Shown: positions 30,956 to 38,187 of the stretch, in pieces
How positions within the stretch are numbered: position 1 is the stretch's first letter
Layout: every line of letters begins with the position of its first letter
Source: Bog-756 sp035531955
GTDB taxonomy: Bacteria > Actinomycetota > Acidimicrobiia > Acidimicrobiales > RAAP-2
DNA length: 38,187 bases
Assembly: GCA_035531955.1 (NCBI GenBank)
Contig: DATKRZ010000084.1
Coordinates: 1 to 38,187 of the forward strand
Direction: 5' to 3'
Program-made: the position numbers and the translations under genes
Notes under the pieces: generated by a model
Seen by the model: the letters and a program-made list of their open reading frames with translations, nothing else
Told to the model about the DNA's origin: nothing
The model's database searches: none

Positions 30956-31609
30956 CTACGCCGCCCCGACCGCTTCGATGCCGATCGAGTCCCTGGCCGT
31001 GATGACCTCGTCGATCAGTCCGTAGGTCACCGCCTCCTCTGCGGTCATGATGAAGTCACGATCGGTGTCCTTCGACACCCGTTCGATGGTCTGCCCAGTG
31101 TCTGCGGCCAACATCCCGTTCAGGAGGTCACGCATCCGGAGGATCTCCCTGGCCTGGAGCTCGATGTCGCTGGCCTGACCCTCGACGCCGCCGAACGGCT
31201 GATGCAGCAGGATCCGTGCATGGGGAAGGGCGAAGCGCTTCCCGCGGGTGCCGGCTCCGAGGAGCACGGCCGCGGCCGACGCCGCCTGACCGAAGCAGAA
31301 CGTGGACATGTCCGGTTTGATGTACTTCATGGTGTCGTAGATGGCGAACAGCGCCGTGATGTCCCCGCCGGGCGAATTGATGTAGAGGTGGATGTCCTTG
31401 TCCGCTTCCTCCGATTCGAGGAAGAGCAGCTGGGCGCAGACCAGGTTGGCCACCGTGTCGTTGATCGGCGTGCCGAGGAAGATGATCCGCTCCCGGAGCA
31501 GCCGCGAGTACAGGTCGTAGTTGCGTTCACCGCGGCTGGTGGACTCGACCACCCAAGGCACGCTGTAGGCCTGTGCATCCATCTCCCTGGTTCCCTCCAT
31601 AGCACTCAC
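30956..31609 (-). CDS. clpP: ATP-dependent Clp protease proteolytic subunit
   Basis: A 217-residue ClpP serine peptidase that forms the 14-mer degradation chamber. The catalytic triad is visible: Ser111 in FCFGQAASAAA, His136 in ARILLHQP and Asp185 in DTDRDFIM. LYINSPGGDITALFAIYDTM is the usual substrate-strand region. Residues 1-20 are probably a short propeptide. GTG 31609 overlaps the tig stop (GTGA) and has AGGAGG 7 nt upstream; ATG 31600 is a possible alternative. Only one clpP lies in this tig-clp cluster, whereas many actinobacteria have clpP1-clpP2 in tandem. Confidence 0.95.
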   Translation of the reverse strand: MSAMEGTREMDAQAYSVPWVVESTSRGERNYDLYSRLLRERIIFLGTPINDTVANLVCAQLLFLESEEADKDIHLYINSPGGDITALFAIYDTMKYIKPDMSTFCFGQAASAAAVLLGAGTRGKRFALPHARILLHQPFGGVEGQASDIELQAREILRMRDLLNGMLAADTGQTIERVSKDTDRDFIMTAEEAVTYGLIDEVITARDSIGIEAVGAA

Positions 31610-32949
31610 TCCGGATCCTCCTCGGCCTCGTTCACCGTCAGGTCATCCCGTGACACGGGGTTCCCGTCCTCATCCAGCAACTCGACGTTGTCGATCAGCC
31701 AACGCATCGCCTTGGACTTGCGTCGATCCGAGCGTACCGCCGGGAGGCGCCCGGCCCGGTCCAATCGCTCGCGAACCTGGTCGACATCCATTTCCAGCTG
31801 GTCACCCATGACCGCCAGCTCCTCATCGAGCTCCTCGTCGGTCACCTCGACGCCCTCCTCCTCCACGAGGGCCCGCAGCGCGAGGTCGACCTTCACGCTC
31901 TGCAGCGCAGCGGCCCGGAGCTCGTCGAGGAATTCCTGCTCGTCGCGGCCGGTGGCGCCGAGGAACTGGCCGAGGTTCATCCCCTGGCTGTCCAGGCGGT
32001 GATTCAGGTCGTGGATCCGCTCGCGCAGCTCCTCGAGCACCAGCTGCTCGGGGATCTCCTCGGTGACCAGCTCGACCAGCGCTTCCGCCGTCTTCTGTTG
32101 GAGCGCCATCTGTGCCCGGACGATGTGGCGCCGGCGCAACCCCGCCGAGATGTCAGCGGTCAGCTCCTCGACCGTGTCGAACTCGGACGCTTCCGATGCC
32201 CACTCGTCGGTTACCTCGGGAAGGACCAGTCGCTTCACGTCCTTCACCAGCACCCGGAACGAGACCGGCGCCTCTGCGGGGGCCTCGAAGGCGAAGATGT
32301 CACCCCTCTTCGCCCCGCGGAGGTGCTCGTCGAGCTCCGGGGTCACCAGACCGCTCCCGACCTCGTAGAGGAAGTCTTCGGCATCGAGGTCGCCTTCGCC
32401 CTCGTCGTCGTCGCCCACACGGCCGCCACGCTTGCCGTGGAGGTCGATGGTGACCTGGTCTCCATCCTGTGCAGGACGCGACACCTCCACCAGCTCGCCG
32501 GAGGTGGCCCGGAGGCGGTCGATCTGCGTGTCGATCTCGTCGTCGGTGACCTCGAGGCTCGGCAGGGTTACGACCAGGCCCCGGTAGCCGGGAATGGCCA
32601 CGGTGGGCCGGACCAGGACCACCGCGTCGAAGGACACAGCTCCGGACTCCTCGCCCGAGGTGATGTCGATCTCAGGCTGGTCGATGGGGTCGACCTCGGT
32701 GTCGGTGACGGCGCGGGCGTAGAAGTCGGGAAGCGCCTCGCGGAGCGCCTCGCCCCGCATCGCCGCCGCCCCACCCATGCGCGCCTCGATGACCCGCCGG
32801 GGAGCCTTCCCGGGACGGAATCCCGGCACCCGGACCTCCCGGGCCAGCCGGTTGATGACCGAGTCGAGGGCCTCGCTCATCTCCGTCTCGTCGATCTCGA
32901 CGGACAGTCGGACCCTGTTGCCCTCCTCGGGCGCGGCGGTGGCTCGCAT
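31606..32949 (-). CDS. tig: Trigger factor
   Basis: A 447-residue ribosome-associated chaperone. The N-terminal ribosome-binding domain carries the signature GFRPGKAP (43-50). A PPIase (FKBP) domain lies at about 150-250 (GDQVTIDLHGKRGG; DFLYEVGSGLVTPELDEHLRGAKRGD), with an acidic insertion DDDEGEGDLDAEDF. The helical C-terminal arms follow (EEIPEQLVLEELRERIHDLNHRLDSQGMNLGQFL). I start at ATG 32949, since upstream codons run into the reverse complement of unrelated sequence and TACACT lies 11 nt before this ATG. tig-clpP-clpX is a classical order; tig and clpP are coupled by a 4-nt overlap. Confidence 0.94.
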   Translation of the reverse strand: MRATAAPEEGNRVRLSVEIDETEMSEALDSVINRLAREVRVPGFRPGKAPRRVIEARMGGAAAMRGEALREALPDFYARAVTDTEVDPIDQPEIDITSGEESGAVSFDAVVLVRPTVAIPGYRGLVVTLPSLEVTDDEIDTQIDRLRATSGELVEVSRPAQDGDQVTIDLHGKRGGRVGDDDEGEGDLDAEDFLYEVGSGLVTPELDEHLRGAKRGDIFAFEAPAEAPVSFRVLVKDVKRLVLPEVTDEWASEASEFDTVEELTADISAGLRRRHIVRAQMALQQKTAEALVELVTEEIPEQLVLEELRERIHDLNHRLDSQGMNLGQFLGATGRDEQEFLDELRAAALQSVKVDLALRALVEEEGVEVTDEELDEELAVMGDQLEMDVDQVRERLDRAGRLPAVRSDRRKSKAMRWLIDNVELLDEDGNPVSRDDLTVNEAEEDPE

Positions 32950-32960
32950 ACGAATTGGTG

Positions 32961-32966
32961 AGTGTA
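32961..32966 (-). promoter_or_regulatory. -10 box TACACT of tig-clpP
   Basis: TACACT, 11 nt, then the tig ATG, giving a leader of about 5 nt. The same hexamer at 6 nt serves gpx. No Shine-Dalgarno precedes tig. Confidence 0.45.
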
Positions 32967-33062
32967 CTGGCCGCCGGGATGACCGACCCTCCCCCGGACC
33001 CCCGGCGGCCCGGTGTTCCGGGTCGGGAACCTGGTCATCGGAGGCCGGTGACCGGATGGCCC

Positions 33063-33893
33063 TCAGATCATGAAGGACATCGACTCGACCACCCGGCGGC
33101 CGATCCCGGCGTCGCCCCTGACCGACACCCGGCCCGAGGCCAGCACCTCTGCCGCCGCCACCCGTCCGAATCCCAGTCTCCAGAATGTCTCCTGGTCCAT
33201 GCCCAGCTCCACGATCGGGGGGTCGGGAGGCGGCGCGGGAGCGAGTCGGGCGCGACCCTCCTCCATCGTCACCACGATCTGGCGACCCAGGGCCCCGGTC
33301 ACGCTGAACAGCACCGAGGAGCCGTCGGGAGGTGCGACCCGCTTGCCGACCACATAGGGCATGGTCCGCTCGCACCGGTCGAGCGCTGTCGCCTCGCCCG
33401 GCCCGTCGCGACCGCCCGGCCGGCCGACGGCCCGGCGGATGTCCTGCTCGTGTGCCCAGGTGTCGAGGACGCGGGTCTCCATGAACTGTCGGTACGCCAC
33501 CTCGCCCACCGGGCTCCACCCCACCGCGTCCCAGTCGTCAGCCGACATGACCGACAGCGCCTCGATCCGGCACCCGGTGGTCTCTGCGAACTCGGCCAGG
33601 ACCCCGGGCCCGGGCACCAGACGTCGGGAGTCGACCCAGGCCTCGTTCATCTCCCCGAATTCGTTGGCCACATGGGCCGGGACCTCGGCCGGCCGGGGGG
33701 GTGCCGGGTCGCCAAGCAGCATCCGCTCGATCCCGAGGAGATGCGACAGGTTGTCCTTGACACTCCAGCCCGGGCAATCCGTCGGGAGGTCCCACTCGCC
33801 GCCCTCGAACTGCTCGCAGACGTCGATCAGGGAGGCCCATACCTCTGCCAGCTGGTCGACGACCGGCTCACCGGGCGCGGCGGGTGCTGTCAC
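33063..33893 (-). CDS. Maleylpyruvate isomerase (MDMPI) family protein, mycothiol-type
   Basis: A 276-residue member of the DinB/MDMPI superfamily. The metal-binding positions known from corynebacterial mycothiol-dependent maleylpyruvate isomerase appear conserved: His51 (DNLSHLLGIE), Asp144 and His148 (LDTWAHEQDIR). The first helix bundle holds CPGWSVKDNLSH, typical of the family, and a C-terminal MDMPI_C-like domain follows from about 185. Members act as mycothiol S-transferases or isomerases; the substrate here is unknown. The gene is downstream of gpx by 60 nt, which would fit a thiol/redox role. GTG 33893 follows GGGGGGA. Confidence 0.8.
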   Translation of the reverse strand: MTAPAAPGEPVVDQLAEVWASLIDVCEQFEGGEWDLPTDCPGWSVKDNLSHLLGIERMLLGDPAPPRPAEVPAHVANEFGEMNEAWVDSRRLVPGPGVLAEFAETTGCRIEALSVMSADDWDAVGWSPVGEVAYRQFMETRVLDTWAHEQDIRRAVGRPGGRDGPGEATALDRCERTMPYVVGKRVAPPDGSSVLFSVTGALGRQIVVTMEEGRARLAPAPPPDPPIVELGMDQETFWRLGFGRVAAAEVLASGRVSVRGDAGIGRRVVESMSFMI

Positions 33894-33953
33894 CGGGTCC
33901 CCCCGTCGTCCGTCCGCGCCCGCATCGATTCGGCTCTCCCGGTGGGCCGTCGG

Positions 33954-34442
33954 TCAACCCGGGAGATTGGCCTCGATGGCGTCGATGACCTCGGGGGCCT
34001 CGGGGTCGACCATCGGCCGAAACCGCCGCACCGTCTCACCGGTGGGCGACACCAGGAACTTCTCGAAATTCCACTGGATGTCCCCGGCTTCGCCGTCCGC
34101 GTCGGGAAAGGTGACCAGTTCCGCGTAGACCGGATGCCGGTCGTCGCCGTTCACCTCGACCTTTTCGAACATCGGGAAGCTGACCCCGTAGGTGGTCGAG
34201 CAGAAGGTGGCGATCTCCTCGGCCGTGCCCGGCTCCTGGGCGCCGAATTGGTTGCACGGGAACCCGAGCACCGTGAACCCCTTGTCCCCGTAGGTCTTCT
34301 GCAGGCGCTCCAACCCCTCGTACTGGGGGGTGAGGCCGCATTGGGAGGCCACGTTGACCAACAGCAGCGCCTTCCCCCGGTAGTCGCCGACCGAGGCCGG
34401 ATCACCCGTCAGGGAGTGGAGGTCTGGATCGTAGATACTCAT
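33954..34442 (-). CDS. Glutathione peroxidase family (thiol peroxidase)
   Basis: A 162-residue GPx-fold peroxidase. Active-site residues are intact: Cys35 in VNVASQCGLTPQY (cysteine, not selenocysteine), Gln69 in FPCNQFGAQEPG and Trp124 in DIQWNFEKFLV. Cys63 and Cys81 (ATFCSTTYGVSFP) are further candidates for disulfide relay. Since actinobacteria make mycothiol, not glutathione, the reductant is probably thioredoxin. ATG 34442 has TACACT exactly 6 nt upstream, a leaderless start. It is divergent from the GGDEF-EAL gene. Confidence 0.92.
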   Translation of the reverse strand: MSIYDPDLHSLTGDPASVGDYRGKALLLVNVASQCGLTPQYEGLERLQKTYGDKGFTVLGFPCNQFGAQEPGTAEEIATFCSTTYGVSFPMFEKVEVNGDDRHPVYAELVTFPDADGEAGDIQWNFEKFLVSPTGETVRRFRPMVDPEAPEVIDAIEANLPG

Positions 34443-34448
34443 CGGGCC

Positions 34449-34454
34449 AGTGTA
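34449..34454 (-). promoter_or_regulatory. -10 box TACACT of gpx, leaderless
   Basis: TACACT, 6 nt, then the gpx ATG, the same geometry as at aroG, proA, obg, LLM and the tyrosine phosphatase. Confidence 0.55.
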
Positions 34455-34669
34455 GGTGGTCCCGGCGCTCCGCGGCCCTTCCGAGCTGGTTCCGGCGGCA
34501 CGGTGCTCGACGGCCCGCCGCAGGTCGGATCGACGGCCGCCGCCCTGGTTTTCCGGGCAGACTCACGCCTGGACGGGTAAAGGAAGCCCGTCGTTTGGTC
34601 GAAGATACCGGCAAAGGCGTGCGCAGCGTCCAAGGGCTGCCGTTGTGCCGAGGGGTTGAATGGCAAGCG

Positions 34670-37600
34670 ATGACCGTCGAGGTTGAGGAAACGGGCCACC
34701 GGACCCGGAAAGGCCGCGACGTCTCGGGCGCGGTGATCGGCGTGCTGGTCAGACTCGTGCATGCCCGCTGCGGGGATGTCGGGGTCGCCCAGATGCTCGC
34801 CCTGGCCAGCGAGAGCCGGTCCTTCGGCGAGCTGGCGGACCTGGATGGATGGAGCTCCCTCGACGAGGTGGTGGCGCTGTGCGATGCGGCCGCCCTCGTC
34901 ACCGGGGACGCGGCCGTCGCCCTCCATGTCGGCACCCTGCTGCTCGCTCCTTCCCCGGGAGACAATTTCACCGACCGGCTCCGGGGCCTCGGCTCCCCGG
35001 GCGAGGTGGTGGACGATGTGGCTCGATGGCTGGAACATGTCGAGACCACCTCGGAGGCAGAGGCGCTCGAGGTGGCCGACGACCACGCCCTGGTCGGTGT
35101 GACGCCCCGGAGGTCGTCGCGACACGCCCACCTCTGCGAGATGACCCGTGGGATCCTGTCCCGGATCCCCGTCCTCTTCGGGCACGCCCCGGCGCTCGTC
35201 ACCGAGGCGGAGTGCAGCGCCCGGGGTGGTCGGCGGTGCCTCTACGCCATGAGTTGGGACGCCGACCCGGCGGCCGAGCCGAGCGCAGGGTGGGCGGTGG
35301 ACGAGAGCCCTCGCCCTCCCCCTCGGACCGGGACGCTGAACGGCCCCCCCGAACCCGCCGGTCGCGCCCGTTCGGCCGGGGCCGCCTGGACTCCCGGGGC
35401 CGCCCATTCGGCCGGGGCCGCCTGGACTGCCGGGGCCTGCGACGAGAGCGTCCCCGACGGCGGGTCGGACCAGTCCGTCGCCGAGCTCAGGGCCGAGCTC
35501 GACAAGATGACGGTCTTGGTCGAGGGCGCATCGGCAACCGCGCTCGAGCTCCTGGACGACGACGTCGGGTCACTGCTGACCCAGATCGCGGACCGGGCGG
35601 ACTCGGTGGTGAGTGCCGACCGCTACATCCTGATGGTCAGGGTCCGGACCGACACCCCGATACAACTCCATTACCGGGGGCTCGATCCGGACGAGGCACA
35701 GGTCCTGGCGGCGGAGCTCTGGCGCGGGGAGCCCGCCGGAGACGGCGGTTCACGCCTGATCGTCGACATCACCTCGCAGCGGCACCACTACGGACGGCTC
35801 GCCGAGCTCCTCCCGGCGGGGGTCGTCCATCCGCATTCCGAGTCACGGGTGCTGGGTCTGTTCGCCCAGTACGCCGCCACTGCGCTCGACGTCTTCGCGG
35901 TCATCTCCGAGGCCAAGCGCAGCGATGCCACCGCCCGGGCGCTGCTCTCCTTCTCCGAGGCCCTGTCCCGAGTGACCAACCTGGCCGACCTCGTCCAGCT
36001 CCTGGCGGACACCGTCCCCGAGGTCACCGACTGCGACCGGTCGACGGTGTACCTGTGGGAGGCGGATCTCGGCCAGATGACGCCCCGGGCCCGGACGACG
36101 GGCACACAGTCGCCCCCCGATGCCTTCATCGGGCCGATCGTCCCCGTGCCCCGAGGTGGCCAACCGCGGCGATGGCCGGGTCCGCCGCACCACGACGACG
36201 CCCCCCCATCGGCGGGCACCGAACCGGCCGATGGCACCGGGGACCCAGCACCGTCCGGGTCGCTCGACCCGCTCGTAGTCCACGCCGACCTCTCGTTGAT
36301 CGACCGCTTGATCAGGCACCGGGAGGTCGTCGTCATCGACCGGACGACCGACGATCCCTCTGTGCGCCGGCTCATGGATCGGTCCGAGACAGCGGCGTCG
36401 GTCGTGGCCCCGCTGTTCGCCGCGGGCGAATTCCTCGGGGTGATCTCGGCCAATTTCGGGCCCGATACGCCACTGGCCTCGATTCGGGATGCCGACCTCC
36501 ACGAGCGCCTCGCCGGTCTCGCCGATCAATCGGCCACCGCGCTGCAGAACCTCGCACTCCTCGAAAAGGTCTCCCACATGGCGTGGCACGACGCGTTGAC
36601 CGGGCTCCCCAACCGCCGTCTGTTCGAGGACCGGGTCGAGCAGGAACTGGTCAGATCCCGCCGGGTCGGTGAGCCGGTCTGCATGTTCTTCGTCGATCTC
36701 GACCATTTCAAGATCGTGAACGACACCTACGGGCACGGTGCCGGGGACGACCTCATCCGACAGGTCGCCGAACGACTGGTGGACACCGTCCGGCGCCAGG
36801 ACACCGTGGCCCGGGTGGGCGGCGACGAGTTCGCCATTCTGCTGCCCGGGCTCTCCGACCAGCTGGCCATCGACCAGCTGGCGCAGCGGTCGCTCGAAGC
36901 CGTGAGCGCCCCCTTCCTGGTCTCCGGCGAGGAGATCTGGGCCTCGGCCTCGATCGGCATCGCCATGGCCCCTGAGCACGGTGACTCCTACGACGAGCTG
37001 CTGAGTCGGGCGGACGAGGCGATGTACCGGGCCAAGGCCCGGGGCCGCAACGCCTTCCAGATGTACTCGGACGCCCCGGACTCCTCCGGCCAGGGCCGAC
37101 AGGCCATCGACGAGCGCTCCCTGTACGCCGATCTGATCCACGCCCTCAGGCACGGCGAGTTCTTCATCCTGTACCAGCCCTACATCGACCTCCGGACCGG
37201 TCAGGTGGTGGGAGTCGAGGCGCTGGTCCGCTGGCGGCACCCCACGCTCGGGATACTCGAGCCCGGCTCGTTCATCTCGATGGCCGAACGGAGCGACATC
37301 ATCGTCGCCCTCGACACCTGGGTGCTCGAGGAGACCTGCCGGCAGGCGCGGATCTGGCTCGACCGGGGACTGCCCCGCCTACGGCTCTCGGTGAACCTGG
37401 CATCGAGAGACCTCTCGAACCCCGATCTGTTCGCCCACATCGACCGGGTCCTCGACGAGACCGGCGTCGACCCCTCCCTGCTCGAACTCGAGATCACCGA
37501 GCGGGTGGTGCTGGACGAGACCGGGCCGGCCAAAGCCAACATCGAGCGGCTGAGGAGGCTCGGCGTGCGATTCACCATCGACGATTTCGGCACCGGCAAT

Positions 37601-37912
37601 TCCTCGCTGAGCCGTATCGGGTCCTTCCCGGTCAGCACCCTCAAGATCGACGAGTCGTTTGTGCAGGTGCTCGGCCCCGACGGTGACAGCGACTCGCTGG
37701 TCGCCGCCATCATCTCCATGGCCGACCGGCTCGGGCTGGAGTGCGTGGCCGAGGGGGTCGAGACCTCGCTGCAGAGCCGGGTGCTGCTCCAGCGCGGCTG
37801 CACCACTGCCCAGGGCTACTTCTTCAGTCCGCCGCTGCCGGCGGATGACATCGAGAGGATGATGGCGAGCATCTCGGTGGCCGGTGAGGCGGTGGTCCCG
37901 GGGGACGACTGA
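34670..37912 (+). CDS. Multidomain GAF-GGDEF-EAL c-di-GMP protein
   Basis: A 1080-residue soluble protein (no TM seen). N-terminal residues of about 20-195 form a sensory domain ending in VTEAECSARGGRRCLYAMSW, which resembles the Cys-containing end of V4R/heme-NO-binding-like domains; this is tentative. A Pro/Ala linker with a 36-bp repeat follows, then two GAF-like regions (about 290-430 and 435-640). The GGDEF domain is intact (GGDEF at 717-721; FVDLDHFKIVNDTYGHGAGD). The EAL domain has EAL at 850-852, DDFGTGNSSL, KIDESFV and AEGVET, so synthesis and breakdown of c-di-GMP are both possible. The start is unsure: ATG 34670 lacks a good Shine-Dalgarno, and TTG 34595 with AGGAAG 8 nt upstream would add 25 residues. 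Confidence 0.9.
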   Translation: MTVEVEETGHRTRKGRDVSGAVIGVLVRLVHARCGDVGVAQMLALASESRSFGELADLDGWSSLDEVVALCDAAALVTGDAAVALHVGTLLLAPSPGDNFTDRLRGLGSPGEVVDDVARWLEHVETTSEAEALEVADDHALVGVTPRRSSRHAHLCEMTRGILSRIPVLFGHAPALVTEAECSARGGRRCLYAMSWDADPAAEPSAGWAVDESPRPPPRTGTLNGPPEPAGRARSAGAAWTPGAAHSAGAAWTAGACDESVPDGGSDQSVAELRAELDKMTVLVEGASATALELLDDDVGSLLTQIADRADSVVSADRYILMVRVRTDTPIQLHYRGLDPDEAQVLAAELWRGEPAGDGGSRLIVDITSQRHHYGRLAELLPAGVVHPHSESRVLGLFAQYAATALDVFAVISEAKRSDATARALLSFSEALSRVTNLADLVQLLADTVPEVTDCDRSTVYLWEADLGQMTPRARTTGTQSPPDAFIGPIVPVPRGGQPRRWPGPPHHDDAPPSAGTEPADGTGDPAPSGSLDPLVVHADLSLIDRLIRHREVVVIDRTTDDPSVRRLMDRSETAASVVAPLFAAGEFLGVISANFGPDTPLASIRDADLHERLAGLADQSATALQNLALLEKVSHMAWHDALTGLPNRRLFEDRVEQELVRSRRVGEPVCMFFVDLDHFKIVNDTYGHGAGDDLIRQVAERLVDTVRRQDTVARVGGDEFAILLPGLSDQLAIDQLAQRSLEAVSAPFLVSGEEIWASASIGIAMAPEHGDSYDELLSRADEAMYRAKARGRNAFQMYSDAPDSSGQGRQAIDERSLYADLIHALRHGEFFILYQPYIDLRTGQVVGVEALVRWRHPTLGILEPGSFISMAERSDIIVALDTWVLEETCRQARIWLDRGLPRLRLSVNLASRDLSNPDLFAHIDRVLDETGVDPSLLELEITERVVLDETGPAKANIERLRRLGVRFTIDDFGTGNSSLSRIGSFPVSTLKIDESFVQVLGPDGDSDSLVAAIISMADRLGLECVAEGVETSLQSRVLLQRGCTTAQGYFFSPPLPADDIERMMASISVAGEAVVPGDD
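35371..35437 (+). repeat. 36-bp tandem duplication in the linker
   Basis: A 36-bp unit starting TTCGGCCGGGGCCGCCTGG at 35371 is repeated from 35407 with a single mismatch over the first 31 bp. It encodes two copies of SAGAAWTxGA in the linker between the N-terminal domain and the first GAF. It keeps frame. Confidence 0.85.
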
Positions 37913-37953
37913 GCGTGGGCCTGCGGGGCCGACGCCCATCACGAGGTGCTTAC

Positions 37954-37972
37954 TATTGCAAGCGATTGCTAG
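37954..37972. promoter_or_regulatory. LacI-type operator-like sequence
   Basis: ATTGCAAGCGATTGCTA has an AAnCGnTT centre and a partial dyad (GCAAgCGaTTGC), as in operators of LacI-family regulators. It is AT-rich against its surroundings and lies about 120 nt upstream of the DUF5679-like gene. The dyad is imperfect. Confidence 0.25.
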
Positions 37973-38088
37973 CCATGGGCCGGGCTATCCCCCCTTGCGG
38001 GAGCCTGGACCGGTACGTTCGGTCCATCCGATCACCGGATGCTCGCCCGACCGCCGGATGCTGGCCGTCCGAATCATGAGGAGGAACC

Positions 38089-38187
38089 ATGGCGTCGTAT
38101 GAGGGATATTGCGTGAAGTGCCGTGAGAAGCGGCAGTTCGAAGGGGAAGAGGTCGAGATGGCCAACGGCCGTCGATCCGCCAAGGGA
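38089..38187 (+). CDS. DUF5679-like zinc-ribbon protein (3' partial)
   Basis: The first 33 codons of a small gene that leaves the window. The ATG is preceded by AGGAGG at 5 nt spacing, the strongest ribosome-binding site in the window. EGYCVKCREKRQFEGEEVEMANGRRSAKG matches the start of small actinobacterial DUF5679-type proteins: a first CxxC zinc pair, an acidic strand, then NGR and a KG turn; the second CxxC would follow just outside. Complete members are only about 50-60 residues long and have no assigned function. The 176 nt before it hold the LacI-like dyad and a CCGGATGCT direct repeat (38035 and 38053 region). Confidence 0.75.
   Translation, partial: MASYEGYCVKCREKRQFEGEEVEMANGRRSAKG

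Noticed and set aside
32950..33062. Possible tRNA gene upstream of tig
   Set aside because: A tRNA often lies near tig, but I found no T-loop/acceptor pairing or cloverleaf in this 113-nt gap.
37913..37945. Terminator after the GGDEF-EAL gene
   Set aside because: Only a 5-6 bp TGGGC/GCCCA stem with a long loop and no U-tract; too weak to annotate.

Overview
The window is a GC-rich (roughly 70% by eye), densely coding stretch of bacterial chromosome. It looks actinobacterial, most likely from the class Acidimicrobiia. The pointers are an MtrA/MtrB/LpqB-type signalling locus, a mycothiol-type (MDMPI) enzyme, an F420-type luciferase-like oxidoreductase, a class II DAHP synthase, frequent GTG/TTG starts, 4-bp stop/start overlaps, TANNNT -10 boxes placed for leaderless transcription, and a secreted protein built from GYWLVASDGG-type repeats, which I recall as common in Acidimicrobiia. 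The class assignment is inference. I see no tRNA, rRNA, IS element, prophage or CRISPR array.

Layout. 1-2.3 kb: end of an mtrA-like regulator, mtrB-like kinase and a short GerMN lipoprotein (plus strand). 2.3-4.8 kb (minus): LLM oxidoreductase, nadD, an unknown one-TM protein and rsfS, tightly coupled. 4.8-8.0 kb (plus): class II DAHP synthase and the repeat/GH25-like secreted protein. 8.05-15.0 kb (minus): obg-proB, then proA-moxR-VWA-histidine phosphatase. 15.1-16.9 kb (minus): metallo-beta-lactamase-fold protein and tyrosine phosphatase. 17-27.5 kb (minus): mreB-mreC-mreD-mrdA, the TIGR03960-type radical SAM protein, a DUF2344 protein, RNase E/G, rplU and rpmA. 27.7-33 kb (minus): tig-clpP-clpX-folC-ndk. 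33-34.4 kb (minus): glutathione peroxidase and an MDMPI-family protein. 34.7-38.2 kb (plus): a large GAF-GGDEF-EAL protein and the beginning of a DUF5679-like zinc-ribbon protein.

Functionally the window joins cell shape and wall elongation (MreBCD, PBP2), ribosome biogenesis (L21, L27, Obg, RsfS, RNase E/G), proteostasis (trigger factor, ClpXP) and core metabolism (NAD, proline, aromatic amino acids, folate, nucleotides). The accessory parts are the MoxR-VWA-phosphatase set behind proA, the repeat/GH25 protein, the His-rich MBL protein and the c-di-GMP protein.

The most useful cross-cutting observation is a promoter rule. At six genes (LLM, DAHP synthase, proA, obg, tyrosine phosphatase, gpx) a TANNNT hexamer lies exactly 6 nt before the start codon, which predicts leaderless mRNAs and fixes the starts. 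I found no clear-cut new defence or mobile system. The best candidates for something undescribed are the proA-moxR-VWA-phosphatase operon, a possible short upstream ORF before clpX, and the repeat/GH25 fusion.
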